Both the position numbers and the translations under genes were made by a program. The notes beneath the pieces are model-generated. The model was not told the origin of the DNA and made no database searches. It saw only the letters and a list, made by a program, of their open reading frames with translations. A DNA stretch of 12,787 bases from Clostridia bacterium (GTDB lineage: Bacteria > Bacillota_E > RBS10-35 > JAJYVN01), in NCBI GenBank assembly GCA_027335515.1, contig DAHWHT010000219.1, forward strand, positions 1-12,787. Reading direction: 5' to 3'. Positions 1 through 6,591 of this stretch are shown one piece after another (position 1 is the first letter of the stretch; each line of letters opens with the position of its first letter).

Positions 1-863
1 AGCATCGGCCATAGGATCAACCCAAAGAACACGGGGATGATGAATACAGCAATCGGCAGCAGAAGCATCAGCGCGGCCCGGCTCGCCTTTTCGAGAACTT
101 TCTCCACCCGGTTCCGCCGGACACCGGCCACCGATTTTAGCAGTTCCTCCGCGCTCTGCGCACCGTACTGTTGCTGCTTGATCAGCGTGCCAATGATTGC
201 ATCCGCGTCTGGATTATTGAGAACCGCCTGGGCCGCCCGCAAACCGTCGTCCATCTGCCCGCCAACGGCAGAAGTAAGTACCGCCGTCGAAAACGCCTCC
301 GCCACCGGACCAGGGAATCGTTCTTCCACCTGACCAACGGCGGTACGGAAATCCGCCCCGGCCTGCATCGCCATCGCCAGGTATTCACTGTAAGTCAGAA
401 TCTCCGACGCGATGCGCATCCGGCGCCTGGACAGGCGCGCCGAAAGCAGGAAGGCGGGAACCATGCCCGCGGCAAAAGCACCCCCCAGTACGGTCACCGG
501 AAGGTATGACGGTACAAACTCACCGATCCCCACACCGACCACCGCGCCGAGCCCAGCAAGTGGATAGGGGAGCATCTGCCACGCCCCGGGGCTCATTTGG
601 ATGCCTGACCACTTCAGCCGCTGCCCCAGGTTGCTGGGAACCTTCTTGTTCCGTCCGAGTTTGTTCACCCACTGCTCGGCTTGGCGCCGCAACTCCGCCA
701 GCCGCTCCTGAGGGAGGATCCCGACCCGGGTATCCGAGGCCGCCGAGTCTCCAGAAATCAACCTTTGCCCCCCTGGGCTGAATCCGCGCCCGGTGCTCAG
801 CGCCAGATACAACAGCAGACAGGCAATCCCGGTAAGTGCCGCCGCCAGTACGATGAAAGGCAA
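1..863 (-). CDS. tadC: TadC-like Tad pilus inner-membrane platform protein (3' end cut by window edge)
   Basis: Inner-membrane platform protein of the Tad (Flp) pilus/secretion machine. It pairs with TadB and the TadA ATPase. I translated 287 residues with no stop before the window edge. Hydrophobic segments lie at about 2-22, 98-117, 122-141 and 265-286, and the T2SSF-type domain covers about 150-275. The last helix (MLLLPIAVFIIPVFFG) has the Pro-rich form typical of TadC. The family is about 300 aa long, so only a few residues are missing. The TTG start at 863 follows the tadB stop directly. GGGGAGG at 872-878 lies 8 nt upstream, and no ATG or GTG is nearer. The gene is in the same reading frame as tadB, separated only by TGA. 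Confidence 0.88.
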   Translation of the reverse strand, partial: MPFIVLAAALTGIACLLLYLALSTGRGFSPGGQRLISGDSAASDTRVGILPQERLAELRRQAEQWVNKLGRNKKVPSNLGQRLKWSGIQMSPGAWQMLPYPLAGLGAVVGVGIGEFVPSYLPVTVLGGAFAAGMVPAFLLSARLSRRRMRIASEILTYSEYLAMAMQAGADFRTAVGQVEERFPGPVAEAFSTAVLTSAVGGQMDDGLRAAQAVLNNPDADAIIGTLIKQQQYGAQSAEELLKSVAGVRRNRVEKVLEKASRAALMLLLPIAVFIIPVFFGLILWPM

Positions 864-1814
864 TCACAGCACCTCCCCGAAGGCGTTGCGCAGGATTCCC
901 TGAGTAACGACATAGCCGATGATAAGCCACACCGCCATGCCCAGCAGTTCCAGTTGCCCGTGCGGAGTTTGGAACTTCTTCAGTGTCATGGGTGCCTGCA
1001 GGTGCATCCACACGTAGGCCAGCAACGGCGCGAAGAACAGTACCTTTCCCTGCATGCGCGCCGAAGCCACCGTGCTCCGCACCCGAGCCTCGGCGGTTCG
1101 GCGTTGGCGAATAAGCTCGGCCAGATTCGTCAGGTGGTCACCAAGATTGGCTCCCATCTCCAACGCGATCTGCAGCGAGGCCACAAGCATGCGCACGCTT
1201 GGTGCCCCGGGAACTCTGCCAGGCAATCGGCCCAGTGCCATATCCAGTGGTTCTCCGCTATCCACATCCCGGATCACCGTACGCAACTCTTCCCCCAGTG
1301 GCGCCGCGGCATCGCGCGCTGTATCGCGCAATGCGGTTTCCGGTGGAGCTCCTCCGTAAAGAGCCTGGATGAGGAACTGGCATGCGCTGGACACCTGCTC
1401 CTCAATGAGGGCCATGCGCCGATCAGCCTTGCGGCGCAGCAGCATACCGGGAACCAGCAACCCGGACGCTGCCGCCCCGACCACGATCACCGGCTGCCCC
1501 ACCAGCAACCAGGCAATCAGCGTCAATCCCGCGGACGCCAATGCCGCCGTGAGCAAGAGACGCAACAGCCCCTCATGTTCTCCCGCTTGCTGCTGCAGAG
1601 TGTCCAGGTACGAGAACGGCCAAGGTAACGGCGGCTCCTCATGCCGTCGCACCACCACACGCGTCGCCGTCTTCTTGGCGCCTCGGGTGGGTGCAGGCTC
1701 CGCCGCGTCCACAATCCCCTTTGCCCGCAACCTCCGCTCCTCTCGCGCCACCAGCAGCCAATAGGCCAGCAGCAGCACATCACACCCTGAAAGGAGCGCC
1801 ACCAGAGCAACCAA
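864..1814 (-). CDS. tadB: TadB-like Tad pilus inner-membrane platform protein
   Basis: Platform protein of the Tad machine, thought to transmit TadA ATPase motion to pilus assembly. It has 316 aa. A hydrophobic N-terminal helix (about 3-23) is followed by a basic/proline-rich linker. Two helices lie at about 85-127, the cytoplasmic T2SSF domain at about 138-258, and two C-terminal helices at about 258-306. The segment GANLGDHLTNLAELIRQRR (about 221-239) is typical of TadB. The TTG start is supported by AGGGGGG at 1822-1828, 7 nt upstream. The gene follows a 38-aa ORF by 12 bp and runs directly into tadC. Assignment as TadB rather than TadC rests on gene order and the longer N-terminal linker. 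Confidence 0.9.
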   Translation of the reverse strand: MVALVALLSGCDVLLLAYWLLVAREERRLRAKGIVDAAEPAPTRGAKKTATRVVVRRHEEPPLPWPFSYLDTLQQQAGEHEGLLRLLLTAALASAGLTLIAWLLVGQPVIVVGAAASGLLVPGMLLRRKADRRMALIEEQVSSACQFLIQALYGGAPPETALRDTARDAAAPLGEELRTVIRDVDSGEPLDMALGRLPGRVPGAPSVRMLVASLQIALEMGANLGDHLTNLAELIRQRRTAEARVRSTVASARMQGKVLFFAPLLAYVWMHLQAPMTLKKFQTPHGQLELLGMAVWLIIGYVVTQGILRNAFGEVL

Positions 1815-1826
1815 GCCAAGGCCCCC

Positions 1827-1943
1827 CTATAGATGCCATACGCCCGCCAACACCTGTCGGACCGCATAGGCGAGCAGCACACCGACCGTGACAATTACCG
1901 CCGCATTGCACACCATCAGAAGCGCACGTAGCCACGGCGCCAT
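1827..1943 (-). CDS. 38-aa single-helix membrane microprotein between tadA and tadB
   Basis: Unrecognised short ORF of 38 codons: ATG at 1941-1943, TAG at 1827-1829. It begins MAPWLRALL and has one hydrophobic helix at about residues 8-28, ending in AVRQVLAGVWHL. Positive charges flank the helix on both sides (R6, R29). AAGGGGG at 1950-1956 lies 6 nt before the ATG and is one of the best ribosome-binding sites in the window. The ORF fills the space between tadA (stop at 1956) and tadB (start at 1814) with 12-bp gaps on each side. No other gene fits there. It could be a small accessory subunit of the TadB/TadC platform or a leader peptide. It lacks a Flp-pilin-like processing site, so I do not call it the pilin. 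Confidence 0.68.
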   Translation of the reverse strand: MAPWLRALLMVCNAAVIVTVGVLLAYAVRQVLAGVWHL

Positions 1944-1949
1944 AAGATT

Positions 1950-1956
1950 CCCCCTT
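1950..1956 (-). promoter_or_regulatory. Ribosome-binding site of the 38-aa ORF
   Basis: AAGGGGG in mRNA sense, 6 nt before the ATG at 1943. It overlaps the last base of the tadA stop codon region. It is the main sequence evidence that the small ORF is translated. Confidence 0.7.
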
Positions 1957-3371
1957 CACACCGGGAGAGTGAGCAATTTCGCCCATGCCGGGGTGGCGCC
2001 GGTGGGCAGCAGACGTCGTTCTCGCCAGGTGTAAAGCGGTGTCACACGATAGCCCCCGTCCCCGTCCAAACCATCCAGGCTGGCCACCTCGCGCACCGCC
2101 CGCCGGCCTGTTCTGTCGTCCCGGTTGATCTGGATCAAGAGTTGCAGGGCGCAAAGATAATCGCGGCAAAGGCGCGCATCAAATCCAGTGCCACTACGCA
2201 GCAGCCCTTCGAGCCTCGGGAGAGCTGCCTCAGGGCTCGGCGCGTGGATGCTCGTCATCGATCCGGCATGCCCGGTGTTCACCGCCACAATGAACGCCGC
2301 TCCTTCGAGGGTGCGCACCTCGCCAACAACGATGATGTCCGGGCGCATGCGCAGCGTGGCCGCCACCAAGGCTTCCATACTGATCTCGCCAACGCCTTCG
2401 CTGTTCTTTCTCCGTGTCTGCAACCTGACGATGTTCGGCACGCAATCGGTCAGTTCCGCGACATCCTCCACTGTCACAATGCGAAAGCCCGGTCCGATGA
2501 GTTCCGGAATCAGACGCAGGTATGCGTCCATGACCGTTGTCTTGCCCGTACCGGTCGGCCCGATGAATACCATGGTGATGCGATTGCGCACGCAAAGGCG
2601 GAGGAACTTGCCGCAATCCATGTCCGGGTCATAAGGCGCGGCCGGAGCCTCGCTACCAAACAGTCCCAGTGCCACCTCGCGGCCGGGGACCACCCCTTGC
2701 TCTTCCAACTGAGTGGCGGTCGGTCGCTGTCCCGCCGGCTTGTGAACGCGGATGGTGACGGCAGTGCCCCGCAGACTGATTCCGTATCGCACCGCGTTGA
2801 GTCGGTTACCGTCAGGCAACAGGGTGTCCACGATCGGCTCGCGAAAGTTGAATGGCCGGCCCGCCTTTGCCGCCAGCCGCTCGACCAAGGACACGACGTC
2901 GTCATCACTGCGGAAACCCCTGACATCGACGCGTCGCATTTCACCCTTAGCTGAGACCCACACCTCGTCATATCGGTTGATCGCGATGTCCTCGACACCA
3001 GGAATGCTCAACAACGGGGTCAGCGGGCCATAGCCGCCTACGACAAATGACAGAATCTCTTGCAAGAGTTGGTCTCGCTGGAGAACGTGCGCCCGAGTAC
3101 CCAACACCTCTCGATTGAATATCTCGGTTGCCAATGCGGTCATGGCGCCGCCGTCCTCCTGGGACACCCCGCGGGACAGCGCCTCATCCGTGATCAGCTG
3201 GCGCACCCGCGCCAGAAACGCCACCTGCTGCTCTTCAGTCAACGCGTTCTTCGCAAGTAAGTCTTCGATTTGCCTGGATTGCGGAGCCGCCATCGCCGGG
3301 GCCGACGCCGCCCCTGGGGCCGACGGGGGTTGCGCTGGTCGCGGTCCCGCAAGGCGTGAGTTCAGGCCCAC
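1956..3371 (-). CDS. tadA: TadA/CpaF secretion ATPase
   Basis: Hexameric AAA-type ATPase (GspE/PulE superfamily, CpaF branch) that powers Tad pilus assembly from the cytoplasmic face. It has 471 aa. A Pro/Ala-rich N-terminus is followed by a helical region (about 32-105) and the N-terminal domain with YGPLTPLL (about 114-121). The ATPase core has Walker A GPTGTGKT (271-278), Asp box VTVEDVAEL (299-307), Walker B RPDIIVVGEVR (343-353) and His box TGHAGSMTSIHA (366-377). All catalytic elements look intact. The GTG start at 3371 has GGGGG at 3379-3383, 7 nt upstream. A 13-aa insert-like stretch around 236-250 (GLFGSEAPAAPYDPD) sits between the domains. It lies 30 bp after the tadZ stop. Confidence 0.96.
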   Translation of the reverse strand: MGLNSRLAGPRPAQPPSAPGAASAPAMAAPQSRQIEDLLAKNALTEEQQVAFLARVRQLITDEALSRGVSQEDGGAMTALATEIFNREVLGTRAHVLQRDQLLQEILSFVVGGYGPLTPLLSIPGVEDIAINRYDEVWVSAKGEMRRVDVRGFRSDDDVVSLVERLAAKAGRPFNFREPIVDTLLPDGNRLNAVRYGISLRGTAVTIRVHKPAGQRPTATQLEEQGVVPGREVALGLFGSEAPAAPYDPDMDCGKFLRLCVRNRITMVFIGPTGTGKTTVMDAYLRLIPELIGPGFRIVTVEDVAELTDCVPNIVRLQTRRKNSEGVGEISMEALVAATLRMRPDIIVVGEVRTLEGAAFIVAVNTGHAGSMTSIHAPSPEAALPRLEGLLRSGTGFDARLCRDYLCALQLLIQINRDDRTGRRAVREVASLDGLDGDGGYRVTPLYTWRERRLLPTGATPAWAKLLTLPV

Positions 3372-3401
3372 TCTGATTCCCCCGCTCTATGCATGTTCTG
3401 A

Positions 3402-4739
3402 CTAGAAGATTCCAAGGAAGCGCCGGCGCCGGCTTCGATTCATCTTCCCGCGTGACGCCTTCCCACGAGATGCCAAATTAAGGCCCAACTCCGGCAGCAC
3501 ACTCGCGGCCATCCGCCGCAACGCGATGCTCCAGGGACAATTGGGATCGGCCAGGATCGTCGCTTCCCCGTGCCCCCGTGTACGCAGCACCGCATCGTCC
3601 TCTGGCAGAATCACTGGACACGACCGGAATTCAGCCAACACCTCGTTCGCCTCTTCGACTGGAACCGGGCTCTGTTCGCGCATGCGGTTATGTACGATCC
3701 ATACTTTGCCAGGGTCCAGGCCACGCGCCACCATCTCGTGCAGGTATGTACGCGTAACCTTGAGGGTCGGGATATCCGGATTGGTGACCACCAGCACTTC
3801 CGTCGCCGACCTCAGCGCATCGAGCATGGGCGCCGTGAATCCAGCCGGGAGGTCGACCACCGTCACCGCGTGCATCAGGCGCAGCGTGCTCAGGATACAA
3901 TCGACGTGGACCGATTCCAGCAGGTCGTGATCATCCACAGACGTGGCGCCAAAGACCACATGCAGGCCGCTCTTCAACGTAGCCACCAGATGATCCGTCA
4001 CTCGCTGCGGATCCACCGGGGCACCGCCGGCTGGAACGTGTGGGATCCAATCAATAACCGTCGGATGAGGACGGACCCCCGGCCCGAACAGCAACTCCGA
4101 CGATTCCAGGCCGCGCTCGAAGTCCACGAACGCCGTTGGAATATCCGAGGTCGGATTGGTTTGCAGCAGCAGGGCAAGATTGACTCCCACCTGAGACTTC
4201 CCGGCCCCACCCTTGCCCCCGGCCACCGCGATCAGGCGCGGGGCCATCGCCATGCGCGAAATCCCACCGGACCGCGAGTCCCCGGCGTGCGCCGCAAGCT
4301 GCATCTCCACCTCGGATTCTCGCACCAGGACTGACGATACCACCTCGACCAGCGCCTCGGGCGTGAAGGGCCTGGTGATCACAGACTTGATGCCCTCAAC
4401 CACCGCGCTGTTGTGCAAGGCGACCAGGGCCGGTCCCGGATCTCCGCTGGCCAGGTAGAAATGCACCTTGGGCCAGCGCTTCGCCGCGCGCGCGGCCACC
4501 GCAAGCCCTGTCTCATTGCCCGCCAGGCCGTGATCCACCACCACGATCTTGATACCCATGCCCGGAATCGCTTCATCCATTTCATCTTCCGTGCCCACAC
4601 TCGTCCTGAACTTAATGTCCGGATGCGTACGGTAGGTGCTGAACACCTCCCTGCCCCATTCACTGTCCGTCGTATACAGCAGGGCATTCAACGCTGTTCC
4701 GAACCGTGCCCGGATCGGGCCCAGTGGAGCGGTCTCCAT
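3402..4739 (-). CDS. tadZ: TadZ/CpaE-type ParA/MinD-family ATPase with receiver-like N-terminus
   Basis: Localisation ATPase of the Tad machine, usually placing the pilus complex at a cell site. It has 445 aa from the ATG at 4739, which has a run of eight G (4745-4752) 5 nt upstream. An in-frame TTG at 4772 overlaps the cpaB stop but has a poorer site. Residues 15-140 resemble a receiver domain (VVVD at 66-69, TRPFTPEAL at 122-130, with R in place of the usual Lys). The ParA domain has an intact deviant Walker A GGKGGAGKS (174-182) and a Walker B-like VTVVDLPAG (292-300). The C-terminus is very basic and ends RRRRFLGIF, a possible membrane- or partner-binding tail. It belongs with cpaB and tadA on both sides. 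Confidence 0.93.
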   Translation of the reverse strand: METAPLGPIRARFGTALNALLYTTDSEWGREVFSTYRTHPDIKFRTSVGTEDEMDEAIPGMGIKIVVVDHGLAGNETGLAVAARAAKRWPKVHFYLASGDPGPALVALHNSAVVEGIKSVITRPFTPEALVEVVSSVLVRESEVEMQLAAHAGDSRSGGISRMAMAPRLIAVAGGKGGAGKSQVGVNLALLLQTNPTSDIPTAFVDFERGLESSELLFGPGVRPHPTVIDWIPHVPAGGAPVDPQRVTDHLVATLKSGLHVVFGATSVDDHDLLESVHVDCILSTLRLMHAVTVVDLPAGFTAPMLDALRSATEVLVVTNPDIPTLKVTRTYLHEMVARGLDPGKVWIVHNRMREQSPVPVEEANEVLAEFRSCPVILPEDDAVLRTRGHGEATILADPNCPWSIALRRMAASVLPELGLNLASRGKASRGKMNRSRRRRFLGIF

Positions 4740-4744
4740 CCAGT

Positions 4745-4752
4745 CCCCCCCC
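4745..4752 (-). promoter_or_regulatory. G8 ribosome-binding site setting the tadZ start
   Basis: Eight consecutive G in mRNA sense, 5 nt before the ATG at 4739. It favours this start over the TTG at 4772. If the upstream TTG were used, this homopolymer would lie inside the coding sequence. Confidence 0.55.
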
Positions 4753-4768
4753 GTCTCATCTCCAGGCT

Positions 4769-5731
4769 TCAACTCGCCGCCGTAGGGGCCACCGCTCCCG
4801 GCTGGGTCGCCGATGTAGCGGATGAATAGGTTGTACTCGGCGTTCCGCCGCCCCCCAGAAGGGCGGTCGTTGTCACCGTCCCAATCTTCAGCACCGAACC
4901 TCCCATCGGGTTGAGCGTCACCAGCAGGCTACCCGCCTGCTCGCTGAGCATGAGTCGTTCGACCTGTGCGGGGGTCAGCGCCAGTACCAGGATACCGGAC
5001 ACCGCTCCACTGACCGCGCCACCAGCCGCTCCACCCTGGCGTCCGAGCACCAGCACATGATTTGCGACACCGAACGCAACGGTGTTCTTCTGGCTGTCAT
5101 GGACCGTGCCAAACACCGTCACCCGGTCACCGGTGTGCACCAGCGCGAAACCATCTTGCTCATTGATCTGCAGCGTCACCGCCACTTCGTCCTGCACCCG
5201 GGCCAGATGCGCGACGGCGACGGCATATGCGGCGTCCGCATTCTGACCCGCCAACTGCTTTGCGGGTGGCACGGGCCCGATGGATACGCTGGCATGTGTC
5301 GTGGTGCCCTTCGGGATCGGCAGGCCGAGCTTCTTGATTGCCGCTGCGTCCCTTTGCACCTGAGCTTCGGCCGCCTGCCGGATCTCCATCAAGCGCGCAT
5401 CATAGGTGCTTGTCGCCGCCGTGACATTGGCCAGGTCGGCCGGCACGACCATCTCGCCCGGATAGAGGCCGTAGACGGTGTAGCGCCCAGTCAATGCGCC
5501 AACAAGCGTCCCATGGATGTAATCCACCTGTCCAAGTCGGCCCTTGGGTATAGTGGCCACCATCAGATCCGCGGCTGTGATCTTGGTCATCGGCGGCACT
5601 TGCTGGGCCGCTTCGACCACAGACACCGGCTTCAACTGCGCATTTAGTCCGAGCCATGCGATCAGAGCCGCGAGCAGAGCAACCAAGATCGCGACAAAGG
5701 CGATAACCAGCTGAGTGCGTTTCTTGGGCAT
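4769..5731 (-). CDS. cpaB: CpaB/RcpC-family Tad pilus assembly protein (SAF domain)
   Basis: Membrane-anchored, exported Tad assembly protein. It has 320 aa. The basic N-terminus MPKKRTQ is followed by one long membrane helix (about 8-29), then an SAF domain (about 34-105, with VPPMTKITAADLM and YPGEMVV), a helical/coiled insert (about 108-135), and an RcpC/CpaB domain (about 182-275, with VHTGDRVTVFGTV). The tail is Thr/Ser/Gly/Pro-rich (about 290-320). ATG at 5731 is chosen because AAAAGGGGGG (5738-5747) lies 6 nt upstream. A longer in-frame reading to 5836 would cross a strong hairpin and add a non-conserved basic extension. In diderms CpaB precedes the secretin CpaC. Here tadZ follows directly, as expected in a single-membrane cell. 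Confidence 0.92.
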   Translation of the reverse strand: MPKKRTQLVIAFVAILVALLAALIAWLGLNAQLKPVSVVEAAQQVPPMTKITAADLMVATIPKGRLGQVDYIHGTLVGALTGRYTVYGLYPGEMVVPADLANVTAATSTYDARLMEIRQAAEAQVQRDAAAIKKLGLPIPKGTTTHASVSIGPVPPAKQLAGQNADAAYAVAVAHLARVQDEVAVTLQINEQDGFALVHTGDRVTVFGTVHDSQKNTVAFGVANHVLVLGRQGGAAGGAVSGAVSGILVLALTPAQVERLMLSEQAGSLLVTLNPMGGSVLKIGTVTTTALLGGGGTPSTTYSSATSATQPGAVAPTAAS

Positions 5732-5737
5732 TTTGAG

Positions 5738-5747
5738 CCCCCCTTTT
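5738..5747 (-). promoter_or_regulatory. cpaB: Ribosome-binding site of cpaB
   Basis: AAAAGGGGGG in mRNA sense, 6 nt before the ATG at 5731. It begins only 5 nt after the 3' base of the 14-bp hairpin, so the hairpin could affect ribosome access. Confidence 0.7.
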
Positions 5748-5752
5748 GGCAC

Positions 5753-5786
5753 GCCTGATAGGCGGCGAGCTTGCCGCCTATCAGGC
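5753..5786 (-). other. 14-bp perfect hairpin in the cpaB leader
   Basis: Arms at 5753-5766 and 5773-5786 are perfect inverted repeats (GCCTGATAGGCGGC in mRNA sense) around the 6-nt loop AAGCTC. The hairpin starts 6 nt after the stop of the 40-aa ORF and ends 5 nt before the cpaB ribosome-binding site. No T-tract follows on the minus strand, so a classical intrinsic terminator is not supported. More likely roles are an mRNA stability or processing element separating the upstream block from the Tad block, an attenuator, or a protein-binding palindrome. Confidence 0.75.
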
Positions 5787-5792
5787 TTCCGA

Positions 5793-5915
5793 CTACTGGC
5801 TACGCTGGTTGATCGTGCGCACCACCGCCACCGCAAGGAGGATCACGCCGACCAAGGCAAGGAACACTCCAACCGAATGGTGCGTGTGAAAGAACACATG
5901 AATCCCGTGCCACAC
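5793..5915 (-). CDS. 40-aa His-rich single-helix membrane microprotein
   Basis: Unrecognised short ORF: GTG at 5913-5915, TAG at 5793-5795, 40 codons. The first 13 residues (MWHGIHVFFHTHH) hold five His. One hydrophobic helix follows (about 15-33, VGVFLALVGVILLAVAVV), then a short polar/basic tail RTINQRSQ. An AAGGTGA-like site spanning the end of the protease gene lies about 7 nt upstream, and the start lies 7 bp past that gene's stop at 5923. A second GTG (residue 7) would give a 34-aa form. The gap of roughly 190 bp between the protease and cpaB is explained by this ORF plus the hairpin. It could be a partner of the adjacent zinc protease or of the Tad machine. This is inference from position only. 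Confidence 0.58.
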   Translation of the reverse strand: MWHGIHVFFHTHHSVGVFLALVGVILLAVAVVRTINQRSQ

Positions 5916-5922
5916 TTTGCTT

Positions 5923-6471
5923 TCACCTTCCCGTCGCAGCAACGATTCCATCCGAGGTATCCCGAAAGCGGTTCGCGTGCGCCCCCAACACAGCGATCAG
6001 CATCAGCAGGTCAGCCGAGGACCCGATAACCATGAGCACCCATACCATCCAGCACAGTCCCCAGACTGCCGGAGCCACGGCACGCAACATCAGAAGCGTT
6101 GCGGGAATCACCACCTGCGGCGCCAACAGCACCGCGACCATGCCGGCCCGTGACACCTCTCCGTCGAGCCCGCACCAGAACGCCAGCGGCACCACACGCA
6201 ACACAAACCGAGTTCCGTAGCGCACTGGACCGCCACCCACCCAGCGTCCGACCCAGCCGTGAGACAGTTCATGAAGGACCAGAGCGGCCCCGAAGGCCAG
6301 CACAAACACCAGCGGTTCCAGAGGGCCGAAGGTTGCTCTGGTCTCAGACATGGCGGAAACAGATCGCTGTGGATCAGTCCAGATCAGCGCCGTCAGGAGG
6401 CAGAGTCCGCATACGATGGCCAGCACATGAAATCCCCTGCCCTGCCGGAGAACAACCCGGCCTCCTCGCAT
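5923..6471 (-). CDS. Membrane zinc metalloprotease, DUF3267/M50-like
   Basis: Putative intramembrane metalloprotease. It has 182 aa from the ATG at 6471. Hydrophobic segments lie at about 13-31, 51-69, 84-99, 109-130 and 135-152. The zinc motif HELSH (67-71) sits at the end of a helix (LAFGAALVLHELSHGWVG). A later Asp in GSSADLL (150-156, D154) could be the third ligand. The GEVSRAGMVAVLLAP segment (104-118) matches the R-x-x-x-V-x-L-A-P pattern of DUF3267 proteins. The start is uncertain: GGAAGAGG lies just before the ATG, an in-frame GTG is at 6489 next to an eight-G run, and a TTG at 6570 gives 215 aa. The substrate is unknown. The position next to Tad genes suggests processing of a Tad or envelope protein or of a regulator. 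Confidence 0.77.
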   Translation of the reverse strand: MRGGRVVLRQGRGFHVLAIVCGLCLLTALIWTDPQRSVSAMSETRATFGPLEPLVFVLAFGAALVLHELSHGWVGRWVGGGPVRYGTRFVLRVVPLAFWCGLDGEVSRAGMVAVLLAPQVVIPATLLMLRAVAPAVWGLCWMVWVLMVIGSSADLLMLIAVLGAHANRFRDTSDGIVAATGR

Positions 6472-6508
6472 CACCTCTTCCGTTTTCACCCCCCCCACTC
6501 TGCCCGGC

Positions 6509-6539
6509 ACTATACCGGCGGCTGCATCCCGATGCTCAA
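6509..6539 (-). promoter_or_regulatory. Weak promoter-like pair upstream of the protease gene
   Basis: TTGAGC (6534-6539) and TATAGT (6509-6514) in mRNA sense resemble -35 and -10 boxes, but the spacing of 19 nt is longer than usual. If real, transcription would start about 30 nt before the protease ATG at 6471. The roughly 120-bp gap between the TadZ-like gene and the protease start is otherwise unassigned. Confidence 0.2.
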
Positions 6540-6591
6540 GCCTCGGCTCCGCAACCGCCCGACCCACCAAAGCAGCCAGGAGCGCCGCTTT

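Noticed and set aside
520..1011. 163-codon minus-strand frame overlapping tadB and tadC
   Set aside because: It is out of frame with the tadC translation, which stays open for 287 codons and has TadC helices. The alternative product has no domain.
681..1628. 315-codon open frame on the plus strand
   Set aside because: It lies antisense to tadB/tadC. Its product is low-complexity and Gln/His/Arg-rich, as expected from reading a GC-rich gene backwards, and it has no recognisable domain.
2142..2954. 270-codon open frame on the plus strand
   Set aside because: Antisense to the tadA ATPase domain; composition is that of a shadow frame.
3570..4334. 254-codon open frame on the plus strand
   Set aside because: Antisense to tadZ, whose ParA motifs are clear. 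The plus-strand product is rich in His, Arg and Gln with no family features.
5753..5786. Intrinsic terminator call for the hairpin
   Set aside because: The stem is strong, but no T-run follows on the minus strand. I list it as an RNA structure or palindrome instead.
5732..5836. 35-residue extension of cpaB upstream of 5731
   Set aside because: It crosses the perfect hairpin and the 40-aa ORF, lacks a ribosome-binding site and is not like a CpaB N-terminus.
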